The position numbers and the translations under genes are program-made. The notes beneath the pieces were generated by a model, which was not told the origin of the DNA, did no database searches, and saw only the letters and a list, made by a program, of their open reading frames with translations. Below are positions 25,652 to 35,120 of a stretch of DNA of 64,000 nt, piece by piece; position 1 is the first letter of the stretch; each line of letters starts with the position of its first letter. Source of the stretch: Paenibacillus xylanivorans (GTDB taxonomy: Bacteria; Bacillota; Bacilli; Paenibacillales; Paenibacillaceae); NCBI RefSeq assembly GCF_001280595.1, contig NZ_LITU01000050.1, positions 147,982 through 211,981 of the forward strand, read 5' to 3'.

Positions 25652-25918
25652 GTATGCGTTTATATCCAAATTGACTTTGCAGATAATCTGGAAAGTTAAG
25701 AGGGATGGGGAATAGAGAGTGAAGCAGGAGAATCTATCTATGTACCAGAAGTGTTAGTGTACAACGAAGTATTTAAGCTTAATTCAACAATTACACAAGA
25801 GCGGAGAGGACAGAAAAACACCTGGGAATCAAGGATTGGAAGGTTCTTCTGTCGAGTGAGTGAATATGTGTGAATTGCAAGGGATTAGGTTTTGTATAAG
25901 GCAACTGGGAGGGAAAAC

Positions 25919-26428
25919 ATGGACACTAGAACTGAGATTTTAACGATGTGTATGGTATGGGACAAACGGAGGGATCAGGTACTATTAATGAATCGACCGA
26001 ACCGAAAAGGATTTCCTGGATATATTGCTCCTGGAGGGAAAGTTGATTTTCCGGAAAGTATTGTGGATGGTGCCGTGCGAGAAGTTAAAGAGGAAACTGG
26101 ACTTGTGGTGAAAAAGATTACATACAAAGGTCTTGATGAATTTTGTGATCCGGAGCAAGGATTGCGTTATATGGTTTTCAACTACTTGGCTACTTCTTTT
26201 GAGGGGGAGCTACTGAGCGAGCCGCCGGAAGGCGAACTGTTGTGGGTGTCTTTAGGGCAAGCGCTTGAACTGCCCATGCAGGATTGGTTTGCGGAACGTT
26301 TTCCGCGATTTTTTCAAGCAGGTACGTTTGAGCGGAGTGTGATCTGGGAGAAATCAACGGGGCGTACACTGAAAGAGACATTTATGGTGTATAGCGATTC
26401 GGTTCTTGAACAGAGTGAAGTTAAATGA
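25919..26428 (+). CDS. NUDIX hydrolase (MutT/8-oxo-dGTPase-like)
   Basis: 169-residue NUDIX pyrophosphohydrolase. The NUDIX box is complete: GGKVDFPESIVDGAVREV, then KEETGL (GX5EX7REUXEEXGU). The following YMVFNYLATSFEG segment resembles MTH1/YtkD-type dNTPases. ATG 25919 follows GGGAGGG; an extension to 25892 has no ribosome site. It overlaps the next gene by 4 bp (ATGA). Confidence 0.88.
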   Translation: MDTRTEILTMCMVWDKRRDQVLLMNRPNRKGFPGYIAPGGKVDFPESIVDGAVREVKEETGLVVKKITYKGLDEFCDPEQGLRYMVFNYLATSFEGELLSEPPEGELLWVSLGQALELPMQDWFAERFPRFFQAGTFERSVIWEKSTGRTLKETFMVYSDSVLEQSEVK

Positions 26429-26826
26429 TTCAAAACGCTCAGGAGGCGGAAGAAATTATGGGATACCAGCATGCATTAGAAGGATACATTGCAGCGACAA
26501 ATACACATCAGTTTGATGAGGTAAGCAAATGGTTATCACCGGATGCCGTATATTGGTTTACGGGAACATCTTGTACTACGCCTGACGAAATTCGGGCTTA
26601 TTTTGAAAACGCTTGGCAGACCGTCAAGGAAGAGGTATATCGTGCAGAAGATGTCACGTGGATTACGACGGGCGAAGAGCAGGCGGTCTGTATTTATACC
26701 TATCACTGGAAAGGAATGTATCAAGGGGAGCCGGCTTCTGGAAAAGGTCGGGCTACCAATGTATTTGTTTCAGGCATCAACGGAGGATGGAAATTAATCC
26801 ATGAGCATTTAAGCACGGGTGAGTAA
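26425..26826 (+). CDS. SnoaL/NTF2-like protein
   Basis: 133-residue protein of the cone-shaped alpha+beta NTF2 fold: ALEGYIAATNTHQFDEVSKW, LSPDAVYWFTG and the C-terminal WKLIHEHLS. Such proteins may be enzymes or simple binding proteins. Two starts are possible: ATG 26425 overlaps the NUDIX stop, while ATG 26458 has AGGAGG 11 bases upstream and would give 122 residues. Both begin before the fold. Function unknown. Confidence 0.78.
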   Translation: MIQNAQEAEEIMGYQHALEGYIAATNTHQFDEVSKWLSPDAVYWFTGTSCTTPDEIRAYFENAWQTVKEEVYRAEDVTWITTGEEQAVCIYTYHWKGMYQGEPASGKGRATNVFVSGINGGWKLIHEHLSTGE

Positions 26827-26950
26827 CGTGTGGAATAGAACGTTGTGCTTTTATGACAGATTACTTGAATAAAGCAAATAAATGAGGCTTGTATTTGAAT
26901 GGTGTCTCTTATTTTATCAACCAATTCTATATATTTATATCCAGATATTA

Positions 26951-26959
26951 TGATATAAT
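26951..26959 (+). promoter_or_regulatory. Extended -10 promoter
   Basis: TG-A-TATAAT (TATAAT 26954-26959), 36 bp before the GNAT start; no convincing -35. Confidence 0.55.
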
Positions 26960-26994
26960 GAAGTTTACTTTTTAAAAGGAGATGACTTGCGATT

Positions 26995-27417
26995 ATGGGG
27001 ATTACATTTCGTGACACGCTGGAGGGAATAGGAATCGACCAACTTAGTGGGAATTTTTTTGAAGGTTGGCCCAACTCTCCGTCTACGCCTACTTTCCTGA
27101 AGCTGTTGGAACAATCCTATGCTGTTGAACTGGCTGTTGATGAAGATACTGGGAATATGGTGGGCTTTATTCAAGCGATCTCGGACGGAGTTCTTAGTGC
27201 ATATATTCCCTTGTTGGAAGTGCTTCCGGAGTATCAGGGTAAGGGAATCGGAACAGAGCTTGTCGAGCGTATGTTCAATCGTCTGAGTGATCTCTATATG
27301 ATTGATCTTTTGTGTGATGACGAACTTCAGGGGTTCTATGAGAAAAAGGGCATGCAAAAAGCATCTGGCATGGTGATTCGTCATTATCAAAATCAAGTTG
27401 GAGTGGTAAATAGCTAA
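26995..27417 (+). CDS. GNAT family N-acetyltransferase
   Basis: 140-residue compact acetyltransferase. The acetyl-CoA loop is VLPEYQGKGIGTELVERM (Q-G-K-G-I-G) and the end LQGFYEKKGMQKASGMVIRH is the usual beta-bulge and final strand. Substrate unknown. AAAGGAGATGA precedes the start. It has its own extended -10 promoter. Confidence 0.87.
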   Translation: MGITFRDTLEGIGIDQLSGNFFEGWPNSPSTPTFLKLLEQSYAVELAVDEDTGNMVGFIQAISDGVLSAYIPLLEVLPEYQGKGIGTELVERMFNRLSDLYMIDLLCDDELQGFYEKKGMQKASGMVIRHYQNQVGVVNS

Positions 27418-27584
27418 TAGATTTGGTGAACTAGATGGATGAAATAAAGTATAAAAGTCGTTCCGGAGTAACCCGAGGTTATAAAAAGAGAAAAATATGA
27501 ATTCAAACCACAACATTTATATACGGAAGGTTGTTGTATATTTGGTGATATAGCCATACATAGGCTTCAGCAAACGGGACGTAA

Positions 27585-28103
27585 ATGAATATGTACGAGG
27601 AAAAGGTGGAGATTGGTGTGAAATTGTCGTTCCGGATTTTGGACTGGGAAGAAGAAAAACCTTATGGACTTTTATTGATGGCTGATCCGTCCAAAGCCAT
27701 AGTTGACGAGTATCTGAGTCGCGGTGTTTGTTTTATCGCTGAATATGAAGGAGAAATGGTAGGAGAGTTTGTTTTGCTGAAGACGCGTCCAGAGACGGTA
27801 GAGATTGTTAATATTGCCGTACAGGAAGAATTACAGGGACAGGGCGTTGGCAAACACATGATCAAGGAAGCGATAGAAGCAGCACGCAGGCTCGGTGGTC
27901 GAACGGTAGAAATTGGGACAGGCAACTCAAGTTTTCATCAGTTGAAGCTGTATCAGCGCTGCGGTTTTCGCATTATAGGGGTCGATCGGGATTTCTTTGT
28001 GAAACATTATGAAGAAGAGATTATTGAAGATGGCATTCGCTGCGTGGATATGATCCGTTTGGCTCTGGACCTGGAAACCGTTGCAGAGGAGAACAAGAAG
28101 TGA
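27585..28103 (+). CDS. GNAT family N-acetyltransferase
   Basis: 172-residue acetyltransferase with the loop LQGQGVGKHMIKEA and the strand-bulge motif KLYQRCGFRIIGVDRDFF, followed by a longer C-terminal tail common to the YvbK-like group. It begins an operon: the cupin gene starts 4 bp before its end, then a 41-residue membrane peptide and a NUDIX gene follow almost without gaps. Confidence 0.85.
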   Translation: MNMYEEKVEIGVKLSFRILDWEEEKPYGLLLMADPSKAIVDEYLSRGVCFIAEYEGEMVGEFVLLKTRPETVEIVNIAVQEELQGQGVGKHMIKEAIEAARRLGGRTVEIGTGNSSFHQLKLYQRCGFRIIGVDRDFFVKHYEEEIIEDGIRCVDMIRLALDLETVAEENKK

Positions 28104-28462
28104 AGATATATCGCCTAAAACCAGAGGATCGTCGCAGCATCACCGCTTATGGCAGTGAGGGAGCGGAGATTACGCCAATACTCCGAAGCACAACAGCATG
28201 CCATGTAGCCCAACTAAAACTGTCTGCAGGAGGAAGTGTGGGTTTGCATCCAGCAGTGGGTGAGCAGGTGTTTCTGGTGCTTGAAGGGGAAGGTTGGGTG
28301 GAAGGCGAGACAGACGAGCGGGTAGTTGTCCGATCGGGAGAAGCCGCGTATTGGACCAATGGAGAGAATCACCAATCTGGCTCGGACAAAGGGTTAACCG
28401 CATTGTTGATTGAGGGGGAAGAACTGATTATTCGGTTATCGCTTGAGTGGAGTGACTCTTAA
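28100..28462 (+). CDS. Cupin domain protein
   Basis: 120-residue single-domain cupin. The conserved barrel segments are GGSVGLHPAVGEQVFLVLEG, a variant of the metal-binding first cupin motif with only one clear His, and GENHQSGSDKGLTALLIEG with the second-motif His. GTG 28100 overlaps the GNAT stop. Role unknown; single cupins of this type often bind small ligands. Confidence 0.75.
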   Translation: MKIYRLKPEDRRSITAYGSEGAEITPILRSTTACHVAQLKLSAGGSVGLHPAVGEQVFLVLEGEGWVEGETDERVVVRSGEAAYWTNGENHQSGSDKGLTALLIEGEELIIRLSLEWSDS

Positions 28463-28478
28463 GATAGGGGCTGATGAT

Positions 28479-28604
28479 TTGAGTGTCTGGATCATTGTTA
28501 TTATTGGGGTGATATTCACTCCATCGTTCTATCAGATGAATAAGCGTATCCGTAGATTGGAAGAGCAAGTTAGGCATCTTACAGATGAGAGGAAGAGCCT
28601 TTAA
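28479..28604 (+). CDS. Small membrane/coiled-coil peptide (41 aa)
   Basis: TTG 28479 follows AGGGG by eight bases and the stop touches the GTG start of the NUDIX gene. The product begins with a hydrophobic helix (VWIIVIIGVIFTPSFYQ) and continues as a charged helix (RIRRLEEQVRHLTDERKSL) with heptad-like spacing. This resembles small regulatory membrane peptides of Bacillales such as phage-shock-type helpers, but no family is named. Confidence 0.6.
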   Translation: MSVWIIVIIGVIFTPSFYQMNKRIRRLEEQVRHLTDERKSL

Positions 28605-29066
28605 GTGGATCGGTTTACACATATGGGGGTATATGGTTTAGTCGCTTGGGAGCAAAAAGTCCTGTTAGTTCATAAGGCGAGAGGAGCCTATATGGGGAAA
28701 TGGGATTTGCCTGGAGGAAGGTTGGAGTTTGGTGAGCAACCGGAGACGGCCCTACACCGCGAGATCGAAGAGGAGACAGGCCTTTCCAATCTACAATTGG
28801 TGATTCGTTCTGCGGAGTCGAATGTACTGAAGTGGATGTACGAAGGCGAGCCTGAAGAGCTGCACCATATTGGGATTCTGTACGATGTATATTTAACAAG
28901 CGAAAGTCGGCCTTATGAGATCAAAAGGGAACCCGATGGCGAAGATTCGCTGGGTGCACAATGGTTTACTATGGAAGAGGTTAGCGCATTATCGTTGACG
29001 CCATTTGCACAGCATATGATTAACAATAGCATTGTGTCAGGGGCAGACGGTAACAGTTTCGAATGA
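28605..29066 (+). CDS. NUDIX hydrolase
   Basis: 153-residue NUDIX enzyme with the box GGRLEFGEQPETALHREI, then EEETGL. The start GTG 28605 immediately follows the stop of the small peptide (28604); ATG 28623 is an alternative. The family cleaves nucleoside diphosphates linked to another group. The operon 27585-29066 ends here and a terminator lies at 29191. Confidence 0.88.
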   Translation: MDRFTHMGVYGLVAWEQKVLLVHKARGAYMGKWDLPGGRLEFGEQPETALHREIEEETGLSNLQLVIRSAESNVLKWMYEGEPEELHHIGILYDVYLTSESRPYEIKREPDGEDSLGAQWFTMEEVSALSLTPFAQHMINNSIVSGADGNSFE

Positions 29067-29190
29067 ACAGTTTTAATAGAATCCTATTCTGATTTAAATT
29101 TTAGGACTGTTCAAATGGTGCAGAATCGTTTATTCTGTGATAGATAGATTACAAATTTTTCAATTGAATAGGACTGACACCTTAAAGCAT

Positions 29191-29226
29191 AAGGCTATGA
29201 ATCTGCGGATTCGTGGCCTTTTTTTG
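29191..29226 (+). terminator. Rho-independent terminator
   Basis: AAGGC-TA-TGAATC pairs with GATTCG-TG-GCCTT, followed by T7. The remaining gap to 29434 holds no gene that I can support. Confidence 0.8.
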
Positions 29227-29434
29227 TGTTTTTAGGGGTGAATTGGGTCTTTGGAAGGGGAGGTTGCATGCCTTGTAGTGATGGGGATTGCTGAAAAATA
29301 ATACCAATAGCCTAGATTTGCATGGTAGAATATTGATGATTATGACAAATTTAGGTTTTGGCTTGAAGAGTAGTACGAGTGCTGAAAAAGCAGAAGTTTG
29401 CCCCATACTAAGGTACATAGGAGAGTGAGTATAT

Positions 29435-30709
29435 TTGAAGAAGCAGATGAGATCAAACGTTAGGAAATCAAAAAGGAATGTGTTGATAGTAAGTTTGTTG
29501 ACGACGGCTTTGATGGTAGGAACGCTGCTGACTAATGGAACCGTGGGTCTGGTGTCTACTGTGGATGCTGCTACAAGCACAAGTGGAGCGGGCACAACGG
29601 CTTCTGCGCTTACGAAGTTCAAAGATATCAAAGGGCACTGGGCGCAAGCTACAATTGTTAAAGCCTATGATAAGAATCTGATTTCCGGCTATCAGGATGG
29701 TACGTTTCGCCCCAATGCCAAAATCACCCGTGGTGAGTATGCCACACTTCTCAGCCGTGCAACCAGCTTGGAAAAGGTACAAGGAGAGAATCCTTTTGTT
29801 GATCTCAAGGGACACTGGTCTGAATCAGCTGTGACACAGTTGGTGGGCCAAGGCTTTATTAACGCTAATGATTATCCGAAAGGATTCAATCCCAATGCCG
29901 AGCTGACACGCTACGAGTTGATGAAATGGATTGCGAACGGACTGATCAAATCGGGAACCAGTTTCCAGGATGCTTTTGACGATACTCGAAATACACTGCT
30001 ACCTACCCCGGAAGTGAATCGGGGAACGATTCGTGCAGAGCAAATTCCTTATCTTGCTCTTGTTCGCGGGACTGGTATTGTCGGTGGATTTGAGGATGGT
30101 TCCTTGAAGCCTGCTGATCCAACAACGCGAGCTGAAGTGTCTGCCATTTTGCTGCGTTATATGGATGTCGAGGGTACGGATGCAGGGAAGTACAGTGATT
30201 TGAATGAGATGCGTGAGGTTGGTACGACGGGAACGAATTTAACGACGATTAGTAATTATAAGTATAGTTCGGGTTCTGCTAAGATTTCAGACTTATCTAA
30301 AGGTTACATCACCTTAACTAATAAATCTGGTGTAATGAAGATACATCGACTAATAGTCGTGGATACCACTAAGAGCAAACCGAAAGGTATTTATGCCTCA
30401 CTATTATTGGAAAAAAATTATGTTCCTGGTTCGTATAAAACATTTTCTGATATTTCATTCACTTCATATTTAGAAGAGTCTAATTTATTAACGTTTAACA
30501 AGGGATTTTCCGATTCTCTTATACAATTTAATCGCTTAGATTTGAAATTGGCAAAAGAGAAGGGCTTTACAACGTTACCTATGAATTCTGGTGAACTGAT
30601 TAAAAAAGGAGTTCAAACAAGATTTTGGATCACATCAACTTTAAGAAATAAATCATGGTCTTATTTCTTGGAATCTGATACAGAGGGAGCGTTTAAAATT
30701 CAAAGGTAG
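29435..30709 (+). CDS. S-layer homology (SLH) domain protein
   Basis: 424-residue secreted protein. A basic start and hydrophobic helix (about residues 15-45, ending VDAAT) form the signal peptide. Three SLH repeats follow: 61-105 (FKDIKGHWAQATIVKAYDKN), about 120-168 (FVDLKGHWSESAVTQLVGQG) and about 180-245 (GFEDGSLKPADPTTRAEVSA). These bind secondary cell-wall polymer and hold the protein at the surface. The last 170 residues are not recognised and lie in an AT-rich island shared with the next gene. Start is TTG 29435 after GGAGAGTGAG; ATG 29447 is an alternative. The giant gene begins 26 bp later. Confidence 0.88.
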   Translation: MKKQMRSNVRKSKRNVLIVSLLTTALMVGTLLTNGTVGLVSTVDAATSTSGAGTTASALTKFKDIKGHWAQATIVKAYDKNLISGYQDGTFRPNAKITRGEYATLLSRATSLEKVQGENPFVDLKGHWSESAVTQLVGQGFINANDYPKGFNPNAELTRYELMKWIANGLIKSGTSFQDAFDDTRNTLLPTPEVNRGTIRAEQIPYLALVRGTGIVGGFEDGSLKPADPTTRAEVSAILLRYMDVEGTDAGKYSDLNEMREVGTTGTNLTTISNYKYSSGSAKISDLSKGYITLTNKSGVMKIHRLIVVDTTKSKPKGIYASLLLEKNYVPGSYKTFSDISFTSYLEESNLLTFNKGFSDSLIQFNRLDLKLAKEKGFTTLPMNSGELIKKGVQTRFWITSTLRNKSWSYFLESDTEGAFKIQR

Positions 30710-30735
30710 ACTGAATCGGGTGGTGAAAAAAATGC

Positions 30736-33700
30736 ATGAGCAAGATAGATAAACGTTTCTTTAGTCTCATTTTAATAACTTTGTTTGTTAGTGAATTATT
30801 AATAAATTTCCTTCTTCCCATTAATATTATTAATGCTGCGACAGATCAGTATGGGCCAAAATCAATGAAAAATCCTCAAAAAGTTACAGTCAAAGCAACA
30901 CCTACTATAGGAACACCAGGAGTGTACTGGTACCAGGTCGACGATGGCCGTTTCAAAGCTGAACATTCGGGGGGCCCAACCTATGCGAGAAATGTAGGAA
31001 GTTGTTCGAGTCCATATCCTGAAGCTAAAGAAATACCTGATAATGTTGATTTCAGTAAATGGCCTCCAGAAAGTTGGCCTGACTACAATGGAAACAAAGT
31101 AGATGTAACAAATATTAAAAATGTTCGAATACATGATGTTGACTATCAAGGTAGAGCAGATCAAAATTCTTATACTGGCGTAGGGGACCCAAGTCCTCCA
31201 TTTCCGTCTACTATTGTAGCAATAAGGACAATTACTGGAGGCTACCATACTCCGACTGAAAAAAAACCTTTTTTAAATGGTGGTGAGACAACGGAAGGAT
31301 GTCCAAAATACAATGTCGTTTATTACACTCCAATGGACATCATCTGGGAAGGGGATCTTGAAGAAGAAAAGGAAATTGACGTAACCCCAGATTCCAATCT
31401 AAAAGTTGGAGAAACCAAACAGATAATAGCCAAAGTTAAAACGAGGAACTATGGAGCACCTCAATTTAGTGAAGGCATCGACGTAAGTCGGCGTGAAGCT
31501 GAGACCACCTGGTGGTCATCCGATCCGAGTATTGTGAGCATTGAACCTAAAACAGGAATGATAAAGGCTGAAAAGCCGGGTACTGCTTTTGTACGTGCAA
31601 TTTGGAACAACGGTACATACCTCATCTCGGATACTGCTGACATTACGGTGACGTCTGAACCAGGACTTATTGTAAACCTGCCCAACGCCTGTAAAGCAGA
31701 CACAGCTACACCGCTGCAAGCTAAAGCTATCCTGACCAAGTCAGATCTTTCTGTTCATGAGCTTACCGCTCATTCCAAACTGACCTGGCAGAGCTCCAAT
31801 CCAGCAGTAGCGACAATAGGTTCAGATGGGAAAATGACGATCAAAGGTATCGTCGGTAGCACCACCATCACTGCACGATTTTTAGACACTGCCCAGCAGT
31901 TGGATGAGCAAGGAACGCAGGTTTTAGATGTAAAGGATTGCACAGGCAACGGAGGAGACGGGGGAACTGATCCAGGTAACGGCGGTGGTGTTGTGGGTTG
32001 CCCCGTGACCATCAGTCCACCTAATAAAGGAGCGTTAATCGAATCGGCTGTCATGGACCCCTCCGTCCGGGGCGTGCTGAAAGCTGATGATCGGGGATCT
32101 GAGAAGTTTGATGTCACCCGCGGCATCCCGACTTCTGAAGATCTCTATGCAAATGTCATGGCTAAAGGATACTTGTTCCAGCACCGTTGGGTTAACATGA
32201 CGGGAACTGTGACTTATACGGTCAACGTAAAAAAGAAGTATCACAAAACATGGACGATTCCGGGCAGAGCCTCGACAGGACCGAATGATCCAGGCACACC
32301 TCCACAACCTAAGGAACTAGACGTTCCTGTGGAAAAACCAATGCAGGTCATCCGACAATATAATTATTGGCAGATTGATAATTTGGAAGTCTACCAGCTA
32401 AATCAAGCTACGATATCCAATTATGCACTTGGTGGCTACGGTGGTACAGTAACGTTGACTCCAAACGGATATACACCGCCGACCTTACAATCGGCTAATG
32501 ATGATGCCGTTACCGCACATGTGAAACCTGCACCTTGCAAGGAAATCGACCTTGGCACTGAAACAAAGTCAGGCGGTGACAGCGAGCCGCCTACACCTGA
32601 TGAAACGTCATTGTTCCAATCCAAAGCGGAAACTGAGGTCAAAGAGAGCACTGTAAATAATGACAAGGTAGTGTTTAATGGTGCCACTGTGATGGACCCT
32701 GCTCCGACGGATAAGACTGCTCCGAGACCTGGGACCATCCCGCAGCCGGGCATGATCGGTGACAGTGTGCTGTACCAAAATCGTTTAACCATTCAGAATA
32801 CACTGGTCAACAAGGCGAACCAACCGACAACGGGCGAGATCGCCTATGGTTTGATTCCTGGCAACATTAAAGGCGGTCAGGATCAGAAATTTTCTATTCA
32901 AGGTATCAATTCTGTCACGGTGCATACACCTGTCGTTAACTACGCATGGGTGTCTGATGATCAGCCGCATAACCAGAAAACAATACCTGATCCGACCAGT
33001 TCGGCACTTATTCTGGAAAGACCGTTTATCGTACGCATCCCGACCTCTGGGCAGCATCTGGACGTAAGCAGTTACCCGGGTTATGGCAATAGGGATTATG
33101 CTAAGTATTTTCGGATCAAGCAGATTCGTTTCCCCTTTGATGTCTATAACGCCGATAGGAGTCAGTTCATTCCAGCCAAGACCTGGTTGGACATTCCGAT
33201 CAATCAGTTGGATACCGTTTTCTATCTTCCGGTATGGGTGGATGAAGGGAAATACCGAATTGAATTTCGGAATATTGCGGAAAATGCGCCTTCGACGTTC
33301 ACCGAGCAGCAGGATGCCAACACCAATCTGACCCATCATGTTGCGGCAGATACGGTACCAGTGGAGGTTATTGGGCGATTGTATGATTTTCATGTTACGG
33401 ATATCGCCGATTATAATTGGGAGAACGTGTTTCGTAAACAGCTCGGGAGTTCGGAGCCGACAGAAGCAAGCTACTGGACAGGGCTTAACAGTATTGATGG
33501 TGATCCGCGAGGTAATCTGGCACCGTTTGTGTTACCTGTTCGCCCAGGCAGTCACCCTGTGCAGGGTTTCAGCAATGTAGCGGTGAAAACAGGTTACCAT
33601 GTCAAATTCGATCTGAAAACAAAGGGGAATATGTTTGGCAAACAGGATGGCGTTCGAATTACACCAAAGTTCTATTTTGTAAGCAAAGATGGCTCTTCCA

Positions 33701-34407
33701 GACAAGAAGTCGATCTATACTACCACCGCGGTCAAGAGCGACTTATCCGGATAGGATCGGCGCAGGATTTGGAGAAACGGTTTGTTGTCCTGAACTCGAG
33801 GTTGCGTAATGTACCCGGTACGGAATTGGGGGATACGGCGCGTTATCAGTATACTTATGAACTGACCGCAGATGAACGCAATCAGAGTTCGCTCGCTGAT
33901 TATATGGTTACGCTTGTAGATCAAACCTCTCACCAGAAGACGTGGGTAGGTCGCTATGATTGGATGATTATGCCCGCCTCCATTCGTACACTGATTGGAC
34001 CAAAGACAGACATTCCTTCGGGTGTTAGTGTGGACCGAGCGAATGCGGCGATCCAGCGTTGGTATGGAGAATACAGCCTGCCTGCAGATGTCTACGCCGT
34101 GCCAAAGGGAACCAATCTCGAATCGCTCGCTAGACAAAATCAACTGGATGAAAAGGCTTCTATATTTCTGAAGGACGGATATATTGTGGTCAACTTTAAT
34201 ATCGAGACACTTCGAGATGGGAATACAGAAGCTCCACACCTGCAATACATTTATGCTCCACTGATGAATCAGTGGCAGATGGAAGGTTTCAACAACACTC
34301 CAGTAGACAGTGAAGGCAGAACTTGGCCCTTGAAGGATGGCGATGTGGTCTTTTACCATGCAGACCAGTCAAGCAGGAACGATTTTCAGTCTCAGGTGCC
34401 ACATTAA
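30736..34407 (+). CDS. Large secreted protein with bacterial Ig-like (Big_2) domains
   Basis: 1223-residue exported protein. Residues 1-35 are a signal peptide with likely cleavage after INA. The first 210 residues are unrecognised and coded by AT-rich DNA. Two Big_2-like domains follow, about 213-305 (DVTPDSNLKVGETKQIIAKV; SIVSIEPKTGMIKAEKPGTA) and 310-395 (LTWQSSNPAVATIGSDGKMT). A Gly/Asp-rich linker (about 398-415) joins them to an 800-residue region of unknown fold, beginning GCPVTISPPNKGALIESAVM. No sorting signal, no catalytic motif and no anchor are visible, so it may be held by the SLH protein encoded just upstream. It resembles large cell-surface proteins of Paenibacillus (DUF5704-like), but that match is from memory and needs a profile search. 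Confidence 0.75.
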   Translation: MSKIDKRFFSLILITLFVSELLINFLLPINIINAATDQYGPKSMKNPQKVTVKATPTIGTPGVYWYQVDDGRFKAEHSGGPTYARNVGSCSSPYPEAKEIPDNVDFSKWPPESWPDYNGNKVDVTNIKNVRIHDVDYQGRADQNSYTGVGDPSPPFPSTIVAIRTITGGYHTPTEKKPFLNGGETTEGCPKYNVVYYTPMDIIWEGDLEEEKEIDVTPDSNLKVGETKQIIAKVKTRNYGAPQFSEGIDVSRREAETTWWSSDPSIVSIEPKTGMIKAEKPGTAFVRAIWNNGTYLISDTADITVTSEPGLIVNLPNACKADTATPLQAKAILTKSDLSVHELTAHSKLTWQSSNPAVATIGSDGKMTIKGIVGSTTITARFLDTAQQLDEQGTQVLDVKDCTGNGGDGGTDPGNGGGVVGCPVTISPPNKGALIESAVMDPSVRGVLKADDRGSEKFDVTRGIPTSEDLYANVMAKGYLFQHRWVNMTGTVTYTVNVKKKYHKTWTIPGRASTGPNDPGTPPQPKELDVPVEKPMQVIRQYNYWQIDNLEVYQLNQATISNYALGGYGGTVTLTPNGYTPPTLQSANDDAVTAHVKPAPCKEIDLGTETKSGGDSEPPTPDETSLFQSKAETEVKESTVNNDKVVFNGATVMDPAPTDKTAPRPGTIPQPGMIGDSVLYQNRLTIQNTLVNKANQPTTGEIAYGLIPGNIKGGQDQKFSIQGINSVTVHTPVVNYAWVSDDQPHNQKTIPDPTSSALILERPFIVRIPTSGQHLDVSSYPGYGNRDYAKYFRIKQIRFPFDVYNADRSQFIPAKTWLDIPINQLDTVFYLPVWVDEGKYRIEFRNIAENAPSTFTEQQDANTNLTHHVAADTVPVEVIGRLYDFHVTDIADYNWENVFRKQLGSSEPTEASYWTGLNSIDGDPRGNLAPFVLPVRPGSHPVQGFSNVAVKTGYHVKFDLKTKGNMFGKQDGVRITPKFYFVSKDGSSRQEVDLYYHRGQERLIRIGSAQDLEKRFVVLNSRLRNVPGTELGDTARYQYTYELTADERNQSSLADYMVTLVDQTSHQKTWVGRYDWMIMPASIRTLIGPKTDIPSGVSVDRANAAIQRWYGEYSLPADVYAVPKGTNLESLARQNQLDEKASIFLKDGYIVVNFNIETLRDGNTEAPHLQYIYAPLMNQWQMEGFNNTPVDSEGRTWPLKDGDVVFYHADQSSRNDFQSQVPH

Positions 34408-34482
34408 ATGACTGACATCAGCAGCACTGGTGGAACATCTAAGAGATGTAATTTCTGTCAGCCTAAATAAACCAAGTCAAAA

Positions 34483-34526
34483 AGAAGCCGCCCGGATGCT
34501 TTTACGCATTACAGGCGGCTTTTGCT
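34483..34526 (+). terminator. Rho-independent terminator
   Basis: AAGCCGCC (34485-34492) / GGCGGCTT (34514-34521) with T-rich tail. Ends the SLH/giant-protein operon. Confidence 0.8.
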
Positions 34527-35120
34527 TTATAACATTGAATTACAAGAAACACCCATTTTTTTGTTGAATACCAAGCCAAATGGTTAATATTTAACTTGAC
34601 GGTTTGTTTTTGAACATTATGGACCACAATTCTAAATAAGGAGGCTGCAAATCGGGCGAAACCTGAAAATGTGTAGAAACCATCGTAGGATAAGCAATTA
34701 ACAACAAAACGCCATACAATCAGAGCACATTTGTGGGTTGGAAATGTGCCAATTATTCGATTCATCTAATTTATGCATCAATTGAACTAAAAATAGGAAA
34801 TGCTCCTGAGCGCAAAAGTTTATAGAATAGATATTAGAACACGGACTTCAATTCATAAAGTTGAGGAAGGTGTAACCCTCGAACGGATCAGGACAGTATT
34901 CGACATCTGTGCGACGGTATATATAATCATCAGTTTACTATGATTTTGAAAACGCAGACAAACCTTGACGGGAGCGTCGGAACAACGTTACTACCACCAA
35001 CAGCACGATTATTGGACTTCATGAAAAATTTAGCTTAAAATGTTGAACGAACGCAAATTACGGCTTAGTCAATGATTTCCGTCAAAAACTTATGACTAAA
35101 TCAAGACGGAGGGAACGTCG
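34527..35120. other. Long intergenic region before odhA
   Basis: 594 bp with no gene that I can support. A minus-strand frame at 34502-34765 runs through the terminator and has no ribosome site. The only recognisable signal is the promoter at 34899-34927, which leaves an odhA leader of about 185 nt. No riboswitch consensus was recognised. Confidence 0.6.
34899..34927 (+). promoter_or_regulatory. Putative odhA promoter
   Basis: TTCGAC (34899-34904), 17-bp spacer, TATAAT (34922-34927). Confidence 0.5.

Noticed and set aside
34502-34765. 87-codon minus-strand frame after the giant-protein operon
   Set aside because: It runs through a clear terminator, has no ribosome site and its product has no protein-like motif.
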